From contig OX359194.1 in assembly GCA_947172415.1 (NCBI GenBank), positions 868,001 through 932,000 of the forward strand: 64,000 nucleotides of DNA, written 5' to 3'. Under the pieces are notes generated by a model that was not told the DNA's origin, did not search any database, and saw only the letters and a list, made by a program, of their open reading frames with translations. Origin of the DNA: Chondrosia reniformis. Its lineage: Eukaryota > Porifera > Demospongiae > Chondrillida > Chondrillidae. Shown here piece after piece: positions 27,001 through 35,800 of this stretch (position 1 is its first letter; each line of letters starts with the position of its first letter). The translations under genes and the position numbers were made by a program.

Positions 27001-27023
27001 ATGCTAACTTCAAGGCTGTGTGA
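3034..27023 (+). CDS. Gene A: receptor-type protein tyrosine phosphatase (4 Ig, 9 FN3, TM, D1-D2)
   Basis: Predicted cell-surface receptor that removes phosphate from tyrosines of membrane-proximal proteins. Exons: 3034-3097, 5643-5951, 6357-6647, 6943-7263, 9010-9324, 9646-9936, 10319-10633, 12131-12421, 14149-14457, 14933-15196, 15797-16063, 16617-16907, 17206-17400, 17755-17847, 18277-18561, 18817-18946, 19065-19150, 19212-19315, 19381-19462, 19701-19774, 19924-19960, 20020-20117, 22874-23002, 23091-23251, 24006-24141, 24325-24480, 25014-25113, 25221-25297, 25727-25861, 25995-26129, 26286-26434, 26722-26857, 26943-27023. They total 5907 nt (1968 aa plus TGA) with consistent phases. Layout: signal peptide 1-21; Ig 22-221; FN3 222-328; Ig 329-530; FN3 531-1300; TM within about 1310-1344; D1 about 1375-1698 (WPD Asp 1568, catalytic Cys 1600); D2 1699-1968. 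The start is the ATG opening the signal-peptide exon, conserved in A and B. Models rest on GT-AG sites and comparison of copies, not transcripts. Confidence 0.9.
3390..5560 (-). mobile_element. Degenerate non-LTR (LINE) retrotransposon in gene A intron 1
   Basis: Read on the minus strand, fragments occur in LINE order. AP-endonuclease-like N-terminal segment at about 5558-5289 ([16 protein letters not shown], then [10 protein letters not shown]). Its C-terminal segment at about 4985-4750 ([20 protein letters not shown], then a degraded SDHH motif). RT palm motif [10 protein letters not shown] with YADD at 4217-4206. RT C-terminal region at 3938-3720 ([36 protein letters not shown]). Frames are broken and the first half of the RT is missing, so it is dead. 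The clade was not assigned. A homologous copy sits in gene B intron 1. Confidence 0.75.
5643..7263 (+). other. Gene A ectodomain module 1: Ig1, Ig2, FN3-1
   Basis: Three symmetric phase 1-1 exons: 5643-5951 (Ig; [28 protein letters not shown] give the Cys-Trp-YxC pattern), 6357-6647 (Ig; [26 protein letters not shown]) and 6943-7263 (FN3; [22 protein letters not shown]). An ETPPS linker opens the FN3 exon. The trio is repeated at 9010-10633 as module 2. Phase-1 symmetry permits loss or gain of whole domains without a frameshift. Confidence 0.88.
7964..8760 (-). mobile_element. LINE reverse-transcriptase fragment in gene A
   Basis: The minus strand encodes [20 protein letters not shown] at about 8705-8640, then after a break [20 protein letters not shown] and [20 protein letters not shown]. 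These are the RT fingers, the QGCPLSP motif and the YADD catalytic motif. The frame changes near 8580 and no endonuclease or poly-A tail is evident, so this is a truncated, inactive insertion. It lies between modules 1 and 2 of gene A and has no counterpart in gene B. Confidence 0.8.
9010..10633 (+). other. Gene A ectodomain module 2: Ig3, Ig4, FN3-2
   Basis: Exons 9010-9324, 9646-9936 and 10319-10633 repeat the Ig-Ig-FN3 trio of 5643-7263 with high similarity, including flanking intron (for example the block after each first-Ig donor). The core motifs [20 protein letters not shown] and [10 protein letters not shown] are intact. Gene B has only one such trio. The intron before the last exon carries the same Penelope relic as gene B, so module 2 rather than module 1 is the positional match to B. 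Confidence 0.87.
10100..10240 (-). mobile_element. Penelope pLTR relic with decayed hammerhead core
   Basis: On the minus strand it reads CACTGCTGAAGGGTGGAATT followed by CCCTGAAACAGCTGTCTGG, matching the pLTR of the young Penelope-like element at 38210-42137. The hammerhead CUGAUGA box is mutated to CUGCUGA, while the GAAA box, stem II and GUC are kept. An orthologous relic is at about 37790-37980 in gene B. Confidence 0.6.
11170..11310. repeat. Short foldback element (AACAAGACAGTGATCATATG)
   Basis: AACAAGACAGTGATCATATG on the left is the near inverse of CCATATGGTCACTGTCTTGT on the right, enclosing a CACTTCTG-rich core. Related copies are near 15530-15710 and 42725-42840. Non-coding MITE-like. 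Confidence 0.55.
11340..11460 (-). mobile_element. Second Penelope pLTR relic in gene A
   Basis: On the minus strand: CACTGATGAAGGGTGGAATT then CCCTAAAACAG. The CUGAUGA box and stem II are intact, but the first G of the GAAA box is lost. An independent, differently damaged copy of the same repeat. Confidence 0.55.
11735..11905. repeat. MITE copy (CACGTTACCAGG family), truncated
   Basis: Contains TATATCACGTTACCAGGACA, the GGGTGATATCCGGGGTGTTA block and the TTATCATCACCTTACAAT block of the family described at 1725-1945. The palindromic end is missing. Confidence 0.5.
12131..12421 (+). other. Gene A exon 8: FN3-3
   Basis: A 97-codon phase 1-1 exon encoding [34 protein letters not shown] and [18 protein letters not shown], a canonical FN3 fold pattern. 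It resembles the tandem FN3 exons of gene C (shared RVRAVSDVG). Donor GTACGT. Confidence 0.87.
12823..13097 (+). pseudogene. Decayed FN3 exon in gene A (relic of the gene C repeat type)
   Basis: Encodes [20 protein letters not shown] and [16 protein letters not shown], close to the FN3 exons repeated in gene C at 62593-63935. The usual acceptor plus TCCCATCA is gone, although a weak in-frame AG precedes position 12823. At the 3' end, C's AGGACGTATAGAG plus donor has become ATGACATAG, a stop at 13095-13097. Skipping it keeps gene A in frame. If ever used, it would end the protein here. An AATAAA follows at 13278-13283. Confidence 0.7.
13098..14148. other. Intron of gene A, nothing recognised
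   Basis: AT-rich intronic sequence between the relic FN3 exon and exon 9. I found no domain, repeat arm or RNA gene. Confidence 0.5.
14149..18561 (+). other. Gene A membrane-proximal FN3 array (FN3-4 to FN3-9)
   Basis: Exons 14149-14457, 14933-15196, 15797-16063, 16617-16907, the split pair 17206-17400 plus 17755-17847, and 18277-18561. All start and end in phase 1. FN3 signatures include [50 protein letters not shown] and [15 protein letters not shown]. The fourth-from-last unit has a Cys-containing variant ([15 protein letters not shown]) and weaker FN3 character. Gene B matches this array from 14933 on but has extra domains at 47509-48971 and lacks a counterpart of 14149-14457. Confidence 0.85.
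15530..15715. repeat. Foldback/MITE fragment
   Basis: CACTTCTATGTTTGGGTGCA and its near inverse TGCACCTAAACATAGAAGTG flank a short AT-rich centre. The right part continues into the CACTGTCTTGTTTCGTTAC end shared with the element at 11170-11310. Confidence 0.5.
18817..19150 (+). other. Gene A transmembrane and juxtamembrane exons
   Basis: Exon 18817-18946 encodes the TM helix ([20 protein letters not shown], then LIIAYK), entering in phase 1 and leaving in phase 2. Exon 19065-19150 encodes the basic stop-transfer and juxtamembrane segment ([20 protein letters not shown]). This is the switch from phase-1 ectodomain exons to the mixed-phase catalytic part typical of RPTP genes. Confidence 0.9.
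20258..21605. mobile_element. TIR element (TTATACCACGGCGC family) with nested insertion
   Basis: The left arm (GTTATACCACGGCGCTGAGG, then the AGCTTCTTATCATTATTTTG and GCGGGACTTT blocks) recurs inverted at about 21535-21600 (AAAGTCCCGCCAAAATAACG to TTATACCACGGCGC). A second, partial copy is in gene B at 37295-37640. No transposase is visible; both copies hold a small Cys-rich reading frame (stop-broken here). Confidence 0.65.
20695..21490. mobile_element. Nested pogo/Tc1-like MITE
   Basis: Ends TACAGTGAAACCTCCGAATA and its inverse TATTAGAGGTTTTACTGTA give TIRs of CAGTRAAACCTC type next to TA, the pattern of pogo/Tigger-type DNA transposons. Several GTCCGCT/CGGAGGT motifs recur inside. It interrupts the host repeat CTGCCCTCGGATTCTT of the surrounding element. 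No transposase ORF was seen. A single related end lies at about 44963-45020. Confidence 0.6.
21602..22795. mobile_element. TIR element carrying a GC-richer foreign segment
   Basis: TATATGGGTTTATATACGTA with an AAAAAAAAGGTTTACAT continuation at the left is matched in inverse at 22745-22795 (ATGTAAACGTTTTTTTTGTA, then a TACGTATAAAACCCATATA run). Bases about 21690-22420 are visibly richer in G+C than the surroundings and include a 70-codon frame at 22056-22268 with no family I recognise. Absent from gene B. Confidence 0.5.
25014..27023 (+). other. Gene A phosphatase domain D2 (predicted inactive)
   Basis: Exons 25014-25113 to 26943-27023. PTP fold motifs persist ([56 protein letters not shown]). 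The active site is altered: WPD becomes [15 protein letters not shown] becomes MCNDGMGRTG (Cys 1896 and Arg kept, His and Ser lost), and the Q-loop reads NMVSTVDQY, missing the first Gln. D2 domains of RPTPs are commonly regulatory pseudophosphatases. The protein ends DTYANFKAV, identical in gene B. Confidence 0.88.
25395..25523. repeat. Foldback repeat in gene A D2 intron
   Basis: ATTATTGAGCAACAGCAACA plus TAAATTATTGATAATAGAA is followed, after about 40 nt, by its near-perfect inverse ending TGCTCAATAATACCTCT. The centre holds GGTCTTCATCAGGAAACAAC. The same hairpin is at 54640-54770 in gene B, so it predates the duplication. Confidence 0.7.
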
Positions 27024-27280
27024 ACGAGTGTGAACATTTGGAGTGTCTGTTTTTCTTTTTTACGTTAAATAACTAAACCCAATTAATATGTGTGTAAGGT
27101 TGTTCTATAACTGCATATATATATATATATATACACTTGTGTATTTGTGAGGATAAATGATTTTGTGATGAACATATGTATGTGCAAAAGCTATGATGAT
27201 AAGCAAAGGTAATCACTGGAAAGTTATACACCAAACTATTTGCTTATCAATATATAATGCATTTATATATATACTACACA

Positions 27281-27665
27281 GTGCCAGTTACAAAATTAAA
27301 GAGATCCAAGTGACCCCTAGGGTAATCAATATTTTAAATAGTACGTATTAGTTGCAGACCTTGAAGTAGTAGTTGATACAGATCACCCAATAACAAAGTA
27401 GAACACATGGTCTACCAATTACCTTTTTCACACCTTAGTATAGACTGAAGATGATGCATCTGCATGCCATATATCAACAAAGGTTCCAGTCTTAAAGGGG
27501 TCTCAGCTAATAACCACAGCAGATTTGATTTGCCTTGTGAGGGAGCTAAGAATACCAATGGTTGGTTGCATGCATTTGCATAATCAACAGGGTTAGAGAC
27601 CATTTTGTAAGTTGTACGCAAGGGACATCATATATATGACATATGTATATAAAGGCCTTGGCCTA
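27281..27665. repeat. MITE copy, CAGTGCAAGTTACAA-ended family
   Basis: Begins CAGTGCCAGTTACAAAATTA and aligns through about 380 nt with 45065-45470 (shared AGAACACATGGTCTACCAAT and GATGATGCATCTGCATGCCA). Related ends occur in the element at 42884-44068. Non-coding, in the A-B spacer just 3' of gene A. Confidence 0.6.
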
Positions 27666-28295
27666 TGTATAAAAATATTAACAGTCTCCATATAACGGAC
27701 AGAATACAATGTACCAAAGCTCTAGAATGTGCACATACCTTAAAGTAGCAAATAACTTCACTCAACTGTCATTTTAAAAATCAAATTGCATATTCACTTC
27801 TCTTCTGCTTAGATTTTGGTGTCAATTTTTAGAATAGAAGTAAAGTAATTGCCATTGAACAAACCAATTATGGGCAATTAGCCATTAGACCTGTTTTAAT
27901 GTTTTAATTATCTTTACTGCCAAGGCTCAATAAAACTCCACAATGTACGTATTTAAACAACAACGACCATGTATACATCATATTACTTCAATGTTATGTG
28001 TACATACGTATGCAGTAGGTGTGTTATCAAATCATTGACCACTCAAATTTTGTTCTTTATGCCTTGAGATTGGCTTTATCATACTGTACCTAATATTATA
28101 TTATTTGATTGTGCAGTCAATTTGAACCTAAATTCTTTTAGAATAGGAGGAGGCATTTTGAAGTTAAAATATAATATATACGAATATATTGCACACCACA
28201 TGTATATTGTTATATTATAATGCTTAATATACAAACCTTTAAAAAATATTAAAATAGTTTGCTTATTGTCTCTTCTGATGATAGTTTTATTTTCT
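27666..28295. other. A-B spacer, nothing recognised
   Basis: AT-rich intergenic sequence. No coding frame, RNA gene or repeat arm was identified. Confidence 0.5.
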
Positions 28296-29972
28296 TGCAG
28301 AGCAGACAACAGTGTCAGAAGCAACTACTATTCAAGTGGGGGATCCTGCTAATAACACTACTACCATCACTGTATAACACCTTCCATTGGGCAATCAGTA
28401 GAGTTGTGGTGTAATTGGAATCCAGAGCTTAAACAGGGTATAAACAATGGTACACTACAGGAAGTGAGGTAATACCCTACCACTGTAATAGTTGGGAGCA
28501 CTGCTGGTCTATAACTAGTACTGTTTCACCTACCAGTCAAATCAGTCGGTCAATCAGTAGAACTGCAGTGTATATACTGTAACTAGCACAGCTAAACAAT
28601 GGTACATTAAAGGAAGTGCAGTATCACCCACTCAAAAGTACTAGGATGCTGGAACTATTAGGATAGGGCTTTCTCTTTATTCACTCTAAGTTATGCTGGA
28701 ACATTCGCTTGTTTAAATTTGGCATCTTCTAGTAGTGATATATATACTCAGACAAAGACAACCTACCTTGTGATACGTACGTATATACTCGTGAGTTGTT
28801 AAGGATAATTTTTCCATGCAGTGCATGTACAAACTATATATATAATATATTAACACACCATTTTACTTACATGCTTCATCTACTTCAGAAAGTAAAGGCC
28901 TATAGGGAACTTTGATATCTTTGGATGAGGATACAAGAGCCTTCTCCCTTCTCTTCTTCTCCACTAAGCCAGACAGCTCATTTTTAATTATACTACATTC
29001 CTGGTCATGATTATTATAGAAACAACAGGAAATCTGTAATTCAGGTACTAAATAGTATGTCATTCCTAGGGAAGGATTTACTGTATTTAATAATTTTGAA
29101 TATTTTCTCTGTTGACAGTAGCCACCTGTAAAGTTGGAATGTATAGCAGGAGTGGTACAGTGAAGAACTGGTACACTGATGGAGCTAGAGTAGCTGCCAC
29201 TTCTGGAGAACTCAAATGGAACAATGTTTGCTATGTTTCCTCTGTTGACCAATTATATAGTTAATCCATCAGCTATCAACACCTTAACAGTTGGAAGGAC
29301 TGACGATCCAACTACTCCTATCACTATAACACCTTCCTTCAGTCAACCTGTATAACATTGGAATATGATATAGGACCAGTATAGGAAAGAACTGGTTCAC
29401 TGATGGAGCTAACTTAGTACTCAAAGTGGAGCTATTAGAACAGTCCTTATTTCATCATTCAGTTCATCTCATGCTAAAGGATACACATGTACTGTTAGTG
29501 CAACTCCCCTTACAATACTTATCCAGTAATATACTAGGTGAGTGAAAAAGCAATTATAGTCTCTATATAATATTGTTATTATGATATATTATAAGCATGG
29601 ACCAATTGGATTATAATATTGTTGTTAGACATTTATATACAGAATCTTGTTTTCACCAGGTCCTGTAAGGAATTGATGAATTTTGCCATGTTTTTCAATT
29701 GCCATGATGTTACTGTATATAATATACACTGTACTCTGTGAGTATATAATAGAGTCATTCGTATAATACTGTATCAATATACTATGGATATATAATCACT
29801 GTAGTGTATATATTATACCCAAAATATAAAGCGCATATATAGTATTGATCATAGACTTTGTATATATATGTATATAGATATCATGTAATATATCTGTATT
29901 CACAGAATTAATAAATTGTGTCATGAGATTCTTCAAACTTACTTGGATTCATTTGATACTTATAGGACTAAG
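28296..29972 (+). pseudogene. Relic RPTP gene: decayed Ig exons and a last-exon fragment
   Basis: Ig1-type remnants at about 28303-28480 and 28490-28790 keep ACTACTACCATCACTGTA, CAATCAGTAGAACTGCAGTG and CAGACAAAGACAACCTACC but contain many stops and indels. Ig2-type remnants lie at about 29115-29230 and 29260-29545 (TTAATCCATCAGCTATCAAC, CATGCTAAAGGATACACATG). At about 29923-29972 is a fragment of the final RPTP exon (TTGTGTCATGAGATTCTTCA, then CTTACTTGGATTCATTTGAT). All middle domains are missing. A dead family member between A and B, or a failed-recombination scar. Confidence 0.75.
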
Positions 29973-30367
29973 AGCTGGTATATATGTATATATTTTTTGT
30001 GTTATGAAACCTACGTATATGTGTATAAAGACTTATAGTATACGTATGTTTTGATTAAGGTTGTTATACGTATATTCACAGTTATGTTGTGACCATGAGG
30101 TCAGAATATTTACATATACTACAACAACAAGTTAATACTGCAGTAGCAACCATTATATATGCAATCTACATAACTTATATATTCCGTATTGCTAGCTAAA
30201 TGATACAGGTCATACTGTAAGATTTTGTGTAAGAATAATTATTCTTTATTGGAAACTTTAATAGAGAATGATATCAATGGTCCTTGCTTTGTAATTATAT
30301 AGGACTCTTGTACATTTCTAGAGAACACAAGACAAGTATATACAGATATAATACATATGTAGTATGT

Positions 30368-30450
30368 ATTGTGCAGAATACGTACATACGTATGTATATT
30401 GTGCATTATACGTACATACGTATGTATATTGTGCAGAATATGTATGTATG
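30368..30450. repeat. Short tandem repeat, about 30-bp unit
   Basis: About three units of TGTATATTGTGCAGAATACG followed by TACATACGTA. Same motif family as the array at 30765-30920. Confidence 0.6.
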
Positions 30451-30764
30451 TTTGGACTAAAAGTTTAAAAACAATTTGCTTGTTGTGTTTGGTAGATGCT
30501 CGGACATTTGCAATGTTATTGTTTCAATTAAGAACTATTTTCAAAATATTGTTTAATTATGCAATCTACATAACTTATATTCCGCATTGCTAGCTAAATG
30601 ATACAGGTCATACTGTAAGATTTTGTATAAGATTAATTCATTATTGGAAACACTAATTGAGAGAATGATATCGATGATCCTTGCTTTGTAATTATATAGG
30701 ACTCTTGTGCATTTCTAGAGAGCACAGGACAAGTATATACAAATATAATACATATGTACATATG

Positions 30765-30920
30765 TATTGTGCAGTATACGTACATATGTATATATATTGT
30801 GCAGTATACGTACATATGTATATTGTGCAGTATACGTACATATGTATATTGTGCAGTATACGTACATATGTATATTGTGCAGAATACGTACATATGTATA
30901 TTGTGCAGAATACGTACAAT
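30765..30920. repeat. 26-bp minisatellite upstream of gene B
   Basis: About six units of TATGTATATTGTGCAGTATA plus CGTACA (26 bp), the last two with GCAGAATAC. Gene A's flank has only a single equivalent unit near 850-885. Open frames here on both strands are artefacts of the repeat. Confidence 0.8.
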
Positions 30921-31754
30921 GTCATATGTATTATGTGTTTGGACTAAAAAGTTTAAAAACAATTTGCTTGTTGTGTTTGATAGATGCTCGGACATTTGCA
31001 ATGTTATTGTTTCAATTAAGGACAATTTTCATAATATTGTTTAATATGAGCTTATGTTATATGTTTACTCCTTCTATCTTAACAAAAGTGGGATATTGGG
31101 ATTATTGAGCAACTGCAACATGAATTCTTTTAAACAGAACATTTCAACCCAGAGGTCTTCATCAGCAATATCTCAGTATCCTATTATGATTGCAACAAAT
31201 ACCCCTATCACTTTATGGTATAATGTATATATCTACGTAATCTATAATAGTATTACTAAATTTTTAAATGTGTACATTAGCAACCAATTAACCTTGCATA
31301 TTTATAATTCATAAATAAAGTTTTATTGTGGCATATATAGGATCTATCTTGTTCTGATGAAAACTGTGACGTAAATAGTTATTGCAATTATTTCAAATAA
31401 ATGATACATAATATGCACAGTCATGCATTACTTATATACTATATGACCTAATATTTTGATACACCAAGCTCTTTAAAAGATGCTGATTCCAAAAATACGT
31501 TTTCATGCTATACTTTAGTATGTACAGTTCAAAGAGCGTGAGTTATAGATTAGCAACAGTGTATATACTTTTTATGAGTGCATTAGGAAAACTATTTTCA
31601 ACTTTTTAATGTTTTAATAAGAGTTTACAACAATATAAACAACACTAGCTATAGGTGCCTTTTGTATTTTGTGTGGAACACATGTATATTGTATAAAATT
31701 ATTATGCACATAGAGCCAGTGAAACAAATCACCTTAAGCTTATAACTTAGCAGC

Positions 31755-31950
31755 ATGTTATATATCACGTTACCAGGGCAACCGGGTGATATCTGGGGTG
31801 TTATAAACCTTACATTTCACACTTGAACAAGTGATAAATGTTATATCACCAGTACTCATATTTACTTATCATCACCTTACAATTGATTCAAGTCGTATGT
31901 GATATATATATATTAATTATACTCAAGTGTGGTATAAGTACAAATTTCTG
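31755..31950. repeat. MITE copy upstream of gene B
   Basis: Orthologous to the copy at 1725-1945: TATATCACGTTACCAGGGCA through CTCAAGTGTGGTATAA. Confidence 0.6.
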
Positions 31951-32782
31951 TTCAACGTACTCACTCTCACTTGCAGTGCCAGGGTAACTTTCATTGCATG
32001 CTTACATCTCGCATATAAATGACACGTCTTTGTATCTTCAATATATATTATCATTCAAGCAGTTTACAATTGGTTAGTGCTTGTTGAGTTATATTTGCAC
32101 TTGAATTACCTTGATTTTTGATAATTTTTACATATTCAGTCTTTTTCATTTTATGTATACTTATATATAGTACAGTAACTATGTCATATGTGTTTACACA
32201 TATAACTATGTAATTAGTAGACCCGGATTAACTGTAAGCAAGTATAAGATGTTTGTGTTACTCATATATACGTTATTTAAAGTGTAGATATAAACGTAGT
32301 ATCAGAATCTAACATATAGTAGATTTTATGATAATTTATATAATAAATTTGTCAAATGTATTACGTTTACATATTATATCATATGATGTGAATTGGATTG
32401 GTTATAGTATAGTATATGCATACACTTGTAGGGTTTTAAGGTACAGTATTAAAACCCAAAATAAAAGACTTAGATTTACTTTTGTTACAGGACACCGGGA
32501 AAGATTTTGGAAATTGTACAGGTATTTGTACTTGTATCAATACTGAAAGGTATATAGCTACCTAATTTTGAGATTTGTCTATATATATACTTACATCCCT
32601 AGCATGTACACTATATAAAGATGATAAAAGCTGATTTTATCGTAAATCAAATTCTGAGTTTACATGAATGTTTTCAATATTATTATACAGTCTTGCTATA
32701 ATTTTGGCTTTTTAAGTTCTATTTATATTGTATAGTGTATTCCTTGGTACGTATGTAGTCATTAATTTCACAAGAAAAGAAG

Positions 32783-32846
32783 ATGATCACATCAACTACA
32801 TCTTTCTTTGTCGCAGTCTTTGTGCTTATACAAGCATTTTTAATAA
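32783..32846 (+). other. Gene B exon 1: signal peptide
   Basis: [19 protein letters not shown] and LI, ending in phase 1 at GTAAGT. Same 64-nt length as exon 1 of A and C. One residue differs from A. Confidence 0.85.
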
Positions 32847-35800
32847 GTAAGTAAATAATACGTATTATACAAAATAATACTTCTTATTATACCTATATAC
32901 ATAGTGACCATGCTATACGTATATATAGATATGTATAGCATCCATCCATGTAATAAGATGTTCATAATAAAAGTACCCTCTTCCACATTTAACATATATA
33001 TAATAGCTAGTATCCTCCCTTTAATTAATCCAGTTAATGAAAATAAGAAAACTATGGCTGTCATATTGATAGGGTAAAAGTGTATATATATATGATGTTT
33101 TAAATTGACCAGAATAAAAGAGAACTTGGCATATACAAAGGCTCTCTAAGGGCCCTAAGGGATAGACGTTTGCTAGGAAAAAGTCAATTTTTGTTAGGGT
33201 GCCGTTTTCTACAATTTCTACTGGCAGTGCTGCCTCTGTAGCCAGTTTGCCTTTACTTCCATATCCATGTTATGAAATACACAGAACAAGATAGTTAGAA
33301 ATGGTAGTGCTTCCAGTCAATTACTACTCCACATGCTGAGGTTGGCCTTCTGCACATCTTGCCATAGTATACTTAAAAGACATTATTTGGGACTTCTTTT
33401 TCGTGAATCGAAGACTGCATCTGCACCCACTCCAAGGCTGCCTGTGCAAGTGATGTAATAGCCAATTGATGTAATAGGCAGTTGTAGACAGTGGCCTAAA
33501 AGTCTCAGTCTAGTGAGGTGCAGATCTACTCATAGAGGGTGAGTTCTGGTCGGTTTGTACAGGGCCTCATTGTTTATGCAATTAGCCAGCTATGATCCAT
33601 GTCCGGAAGGGTGAGGCACATACATAGTTTCTCAGGAGGGGTATAGCAGTCAATCCCCATGTCCCATAACCATACAGCAACACAGGGCAGACAATGGCAT
33701 TCCATATTCAAACTTTCAGTGACATTGATGCACTAGCAAGCAATCCAAGAAATCAATTAATGGCCACGGTTGCTAGTTGCATCTTTCGTGCTATACATAT
33801 ACATCCTCTTCTTACCCTAGTAGGGAGTGTGATGGCAAATTCGTACTCTACCAAAAATGGACTCCACAGGGTGCGTTTTTTACCAAAGGGGTCCGTTTTT
33901 GCCATTCGCACAGCATGGGGTACCATTTTTGGAGGGGGTACAAATGTTTCGTGACACACACTAATGTCTTTCTTTCCACCATTCTATTCCGTCATGATAG
34001 ACTTATATACCCTTTGTGTCTTGTCTCCCTGTTTAACCCGTCCATGAACTGACTCAAATGAGGTGTGAAGGTAATAAGGCTGAAGATGTCTCCTTGTTAA
34101 ACACTGTGTAAGCAAAGGGAAGGTTTTTCTCGTCCTTAAGTATGGAGTTTCAATGCTCTGACTGCTGCAAACATTTTTCGGCCTTCTTCTCTGACTGCCT
34201 CAATCTCTTCTACCCTTACCATTAGTCTCTCCATGCCTTTGTTCCTCAGTAGAGAAGTCAGTGGATGCCGCTTGTCCTGTGTAGTCGAACATACCTCAGT
34301 CTTCTGTTTCCTTGTCTTTAAGTAGCATTTTCTTTCAATCTCAGCTTGCATATCCCCTCCAAAGTCATCGCAGCTCAACGGTCCAGGAGGGGTTCTGGGA
34401 AGCTTCTCAGAAACCAGATTGGAAAATGTAGCCTGTAGGAACGAGCTCTTGCACAGACTTCAGTACAAATTGCATGGCCTGCTGATTGCATGCTTCTGTA
34501 CCAATGCTTCTTTGGTGAGATCAAGTCCATAGTGACTAATCTGTGGTCACGAGGTAGGCAAAACCGCCTTGGAATTCTTCCCTGAGCTGACATGGTGCGA
34601 GAAGATATTAGCAATGTAGTCAAATTTATAAATTGGGAGGGTGGCCCCTCCTTCTGATCATGGAGCCAGTTGTGATGTGTCTGGATGCTTAAACATGCTA
34701 TTGGCTCTGGTAAGACCAACGACTTTGCAGAAAATCTTCTCCATTATCATTTCTCTTACTCTTTGACTAAGACCCCAAGCAAGAGTATATAAGGGTCACC
34801 AGATTTTGCATTTCCCAACCTTAGTAATCATGTTTACAGAATAGGCATAGCATGTAGGAAAATGGTATATATATTAGATTTTTCATGTCACCTATAACAA
34901 TGATAACTGCTCTCTTAGGAATCAGGTCTACTTTTGCTTCTAGTTAATGGTAGAAATGGTCACGTAGCTTTGGGTCAGCTATGCACCTGGGAGATATTGG
35001 GCCATAAGAGATTACAAAGTTAATAGAGGGCACTGACCTACCAAAGCTTAATTTCACTACTGCCACTCGATTGCTGACATTGCAAAGACTGAAGATGTTG
35101 CTAAAGTCTGTTACTGCAATAGAACAATTGAGACCAAGAATCATCCACCTCCACAGATCAATTCAGTCGAGGTATGGCAGGAATGTTAGCCCATCATAAC
35201 ACAACAATACAAATTCCCATTTCTTAAAATTTTAGTTTGCATTTGTTATTTAGAAGTTGAGTAGACATTGATCCGTGAATGACTTTTATTTCTTACAGTT
35301 CAGATAACCAAATCTCAAGCAACTACTATTATAGTAGCGAGCATTTCTGATCAAACTACTACCACTACTATAACACCTACCATTGGTCAATCAGTAGAGC
35401 TGCGGTGTATTACTGCAGATCATAAACAATGGTACACTACAGGAAGTCAAGTAAAACCCACTTCAAATGAAATAAGTACAAAAAGTGGAGCTACTAGGAT
35501 ATTGGCATTCTCTTCATTCACTCCAAGTCATGCTGGAACATACACTTGTTTGGTATCTTCTAGTGGTGATACTCAGACAAAGACAACCTACCCTGTGGTA
35601 CTTGGTGAGTCATTATGTGATAATCTTTACTATGATTTGATGTCAACTGGTATCATTAGTTTTGGATTGTGTCTGTACATGCTTGTGTATATTAGAATGT
35701 CGAACCATCTTAGATATAGTAACAGTCATTAGGAATTTAATTTTTATTCTTCAGTATTCTACTGATCTATTTATATATATCACGTTACCTGGGCAACTGG

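Larger units (their letters stand above)
30158..31050. repeat. Local tandem duplication upstream of gene B
   Basis: A segment starting TATGCAATCTACATAACTTA occurs at about 30158 and again at about 30555; each is followed by the same TTATTGGAAAC, GAGAATGATATC, CTTTCTAGAGA-like and TTTGGACTAAAA blocks. Only one copy exists upstream of gene A (about 680-1000). So gene B's 5' flank gained one extra unit of about 0.4 kb. Confidence 0.65.
33110..35200 (-). mobile_element. Degenerate LINE in gene B intron 1 (copy of the gene A insertion)
   Basis: Aligns along its length with 3390-5560, beginning about the same distance downstream of exon 1, so both descend from one insertion that predates the A/B duplication. 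More eroded than A's copy: the segment with the YADD motif is deleted near 34040. It has two later insertions of its own, at 33829-33960 and about 34835-34893. Confidence 0.75.

Noticed and set aside
28863-29252. 129-codon minus-strand frame
   Set aside because: Overlaps decayed plus-strand Ig exons and a pLTR-like fragment; low-complexity match to neither a domain nor a LINE.
30633-31108. Overlapping long open frames on both strands (Tyr/Cys/Ile-rich, YICTY repeats)
   Set aside because: They are translations of the 26-bp minisatellite and its flank, open on several frames at once, with no similarity to a protein.
33694-34052. Plus- and minus-strand frames of 68-91 codons
   Set aside because: Fall in the LINE fossil and the small TIR insertion; no family features, and frames overlap.
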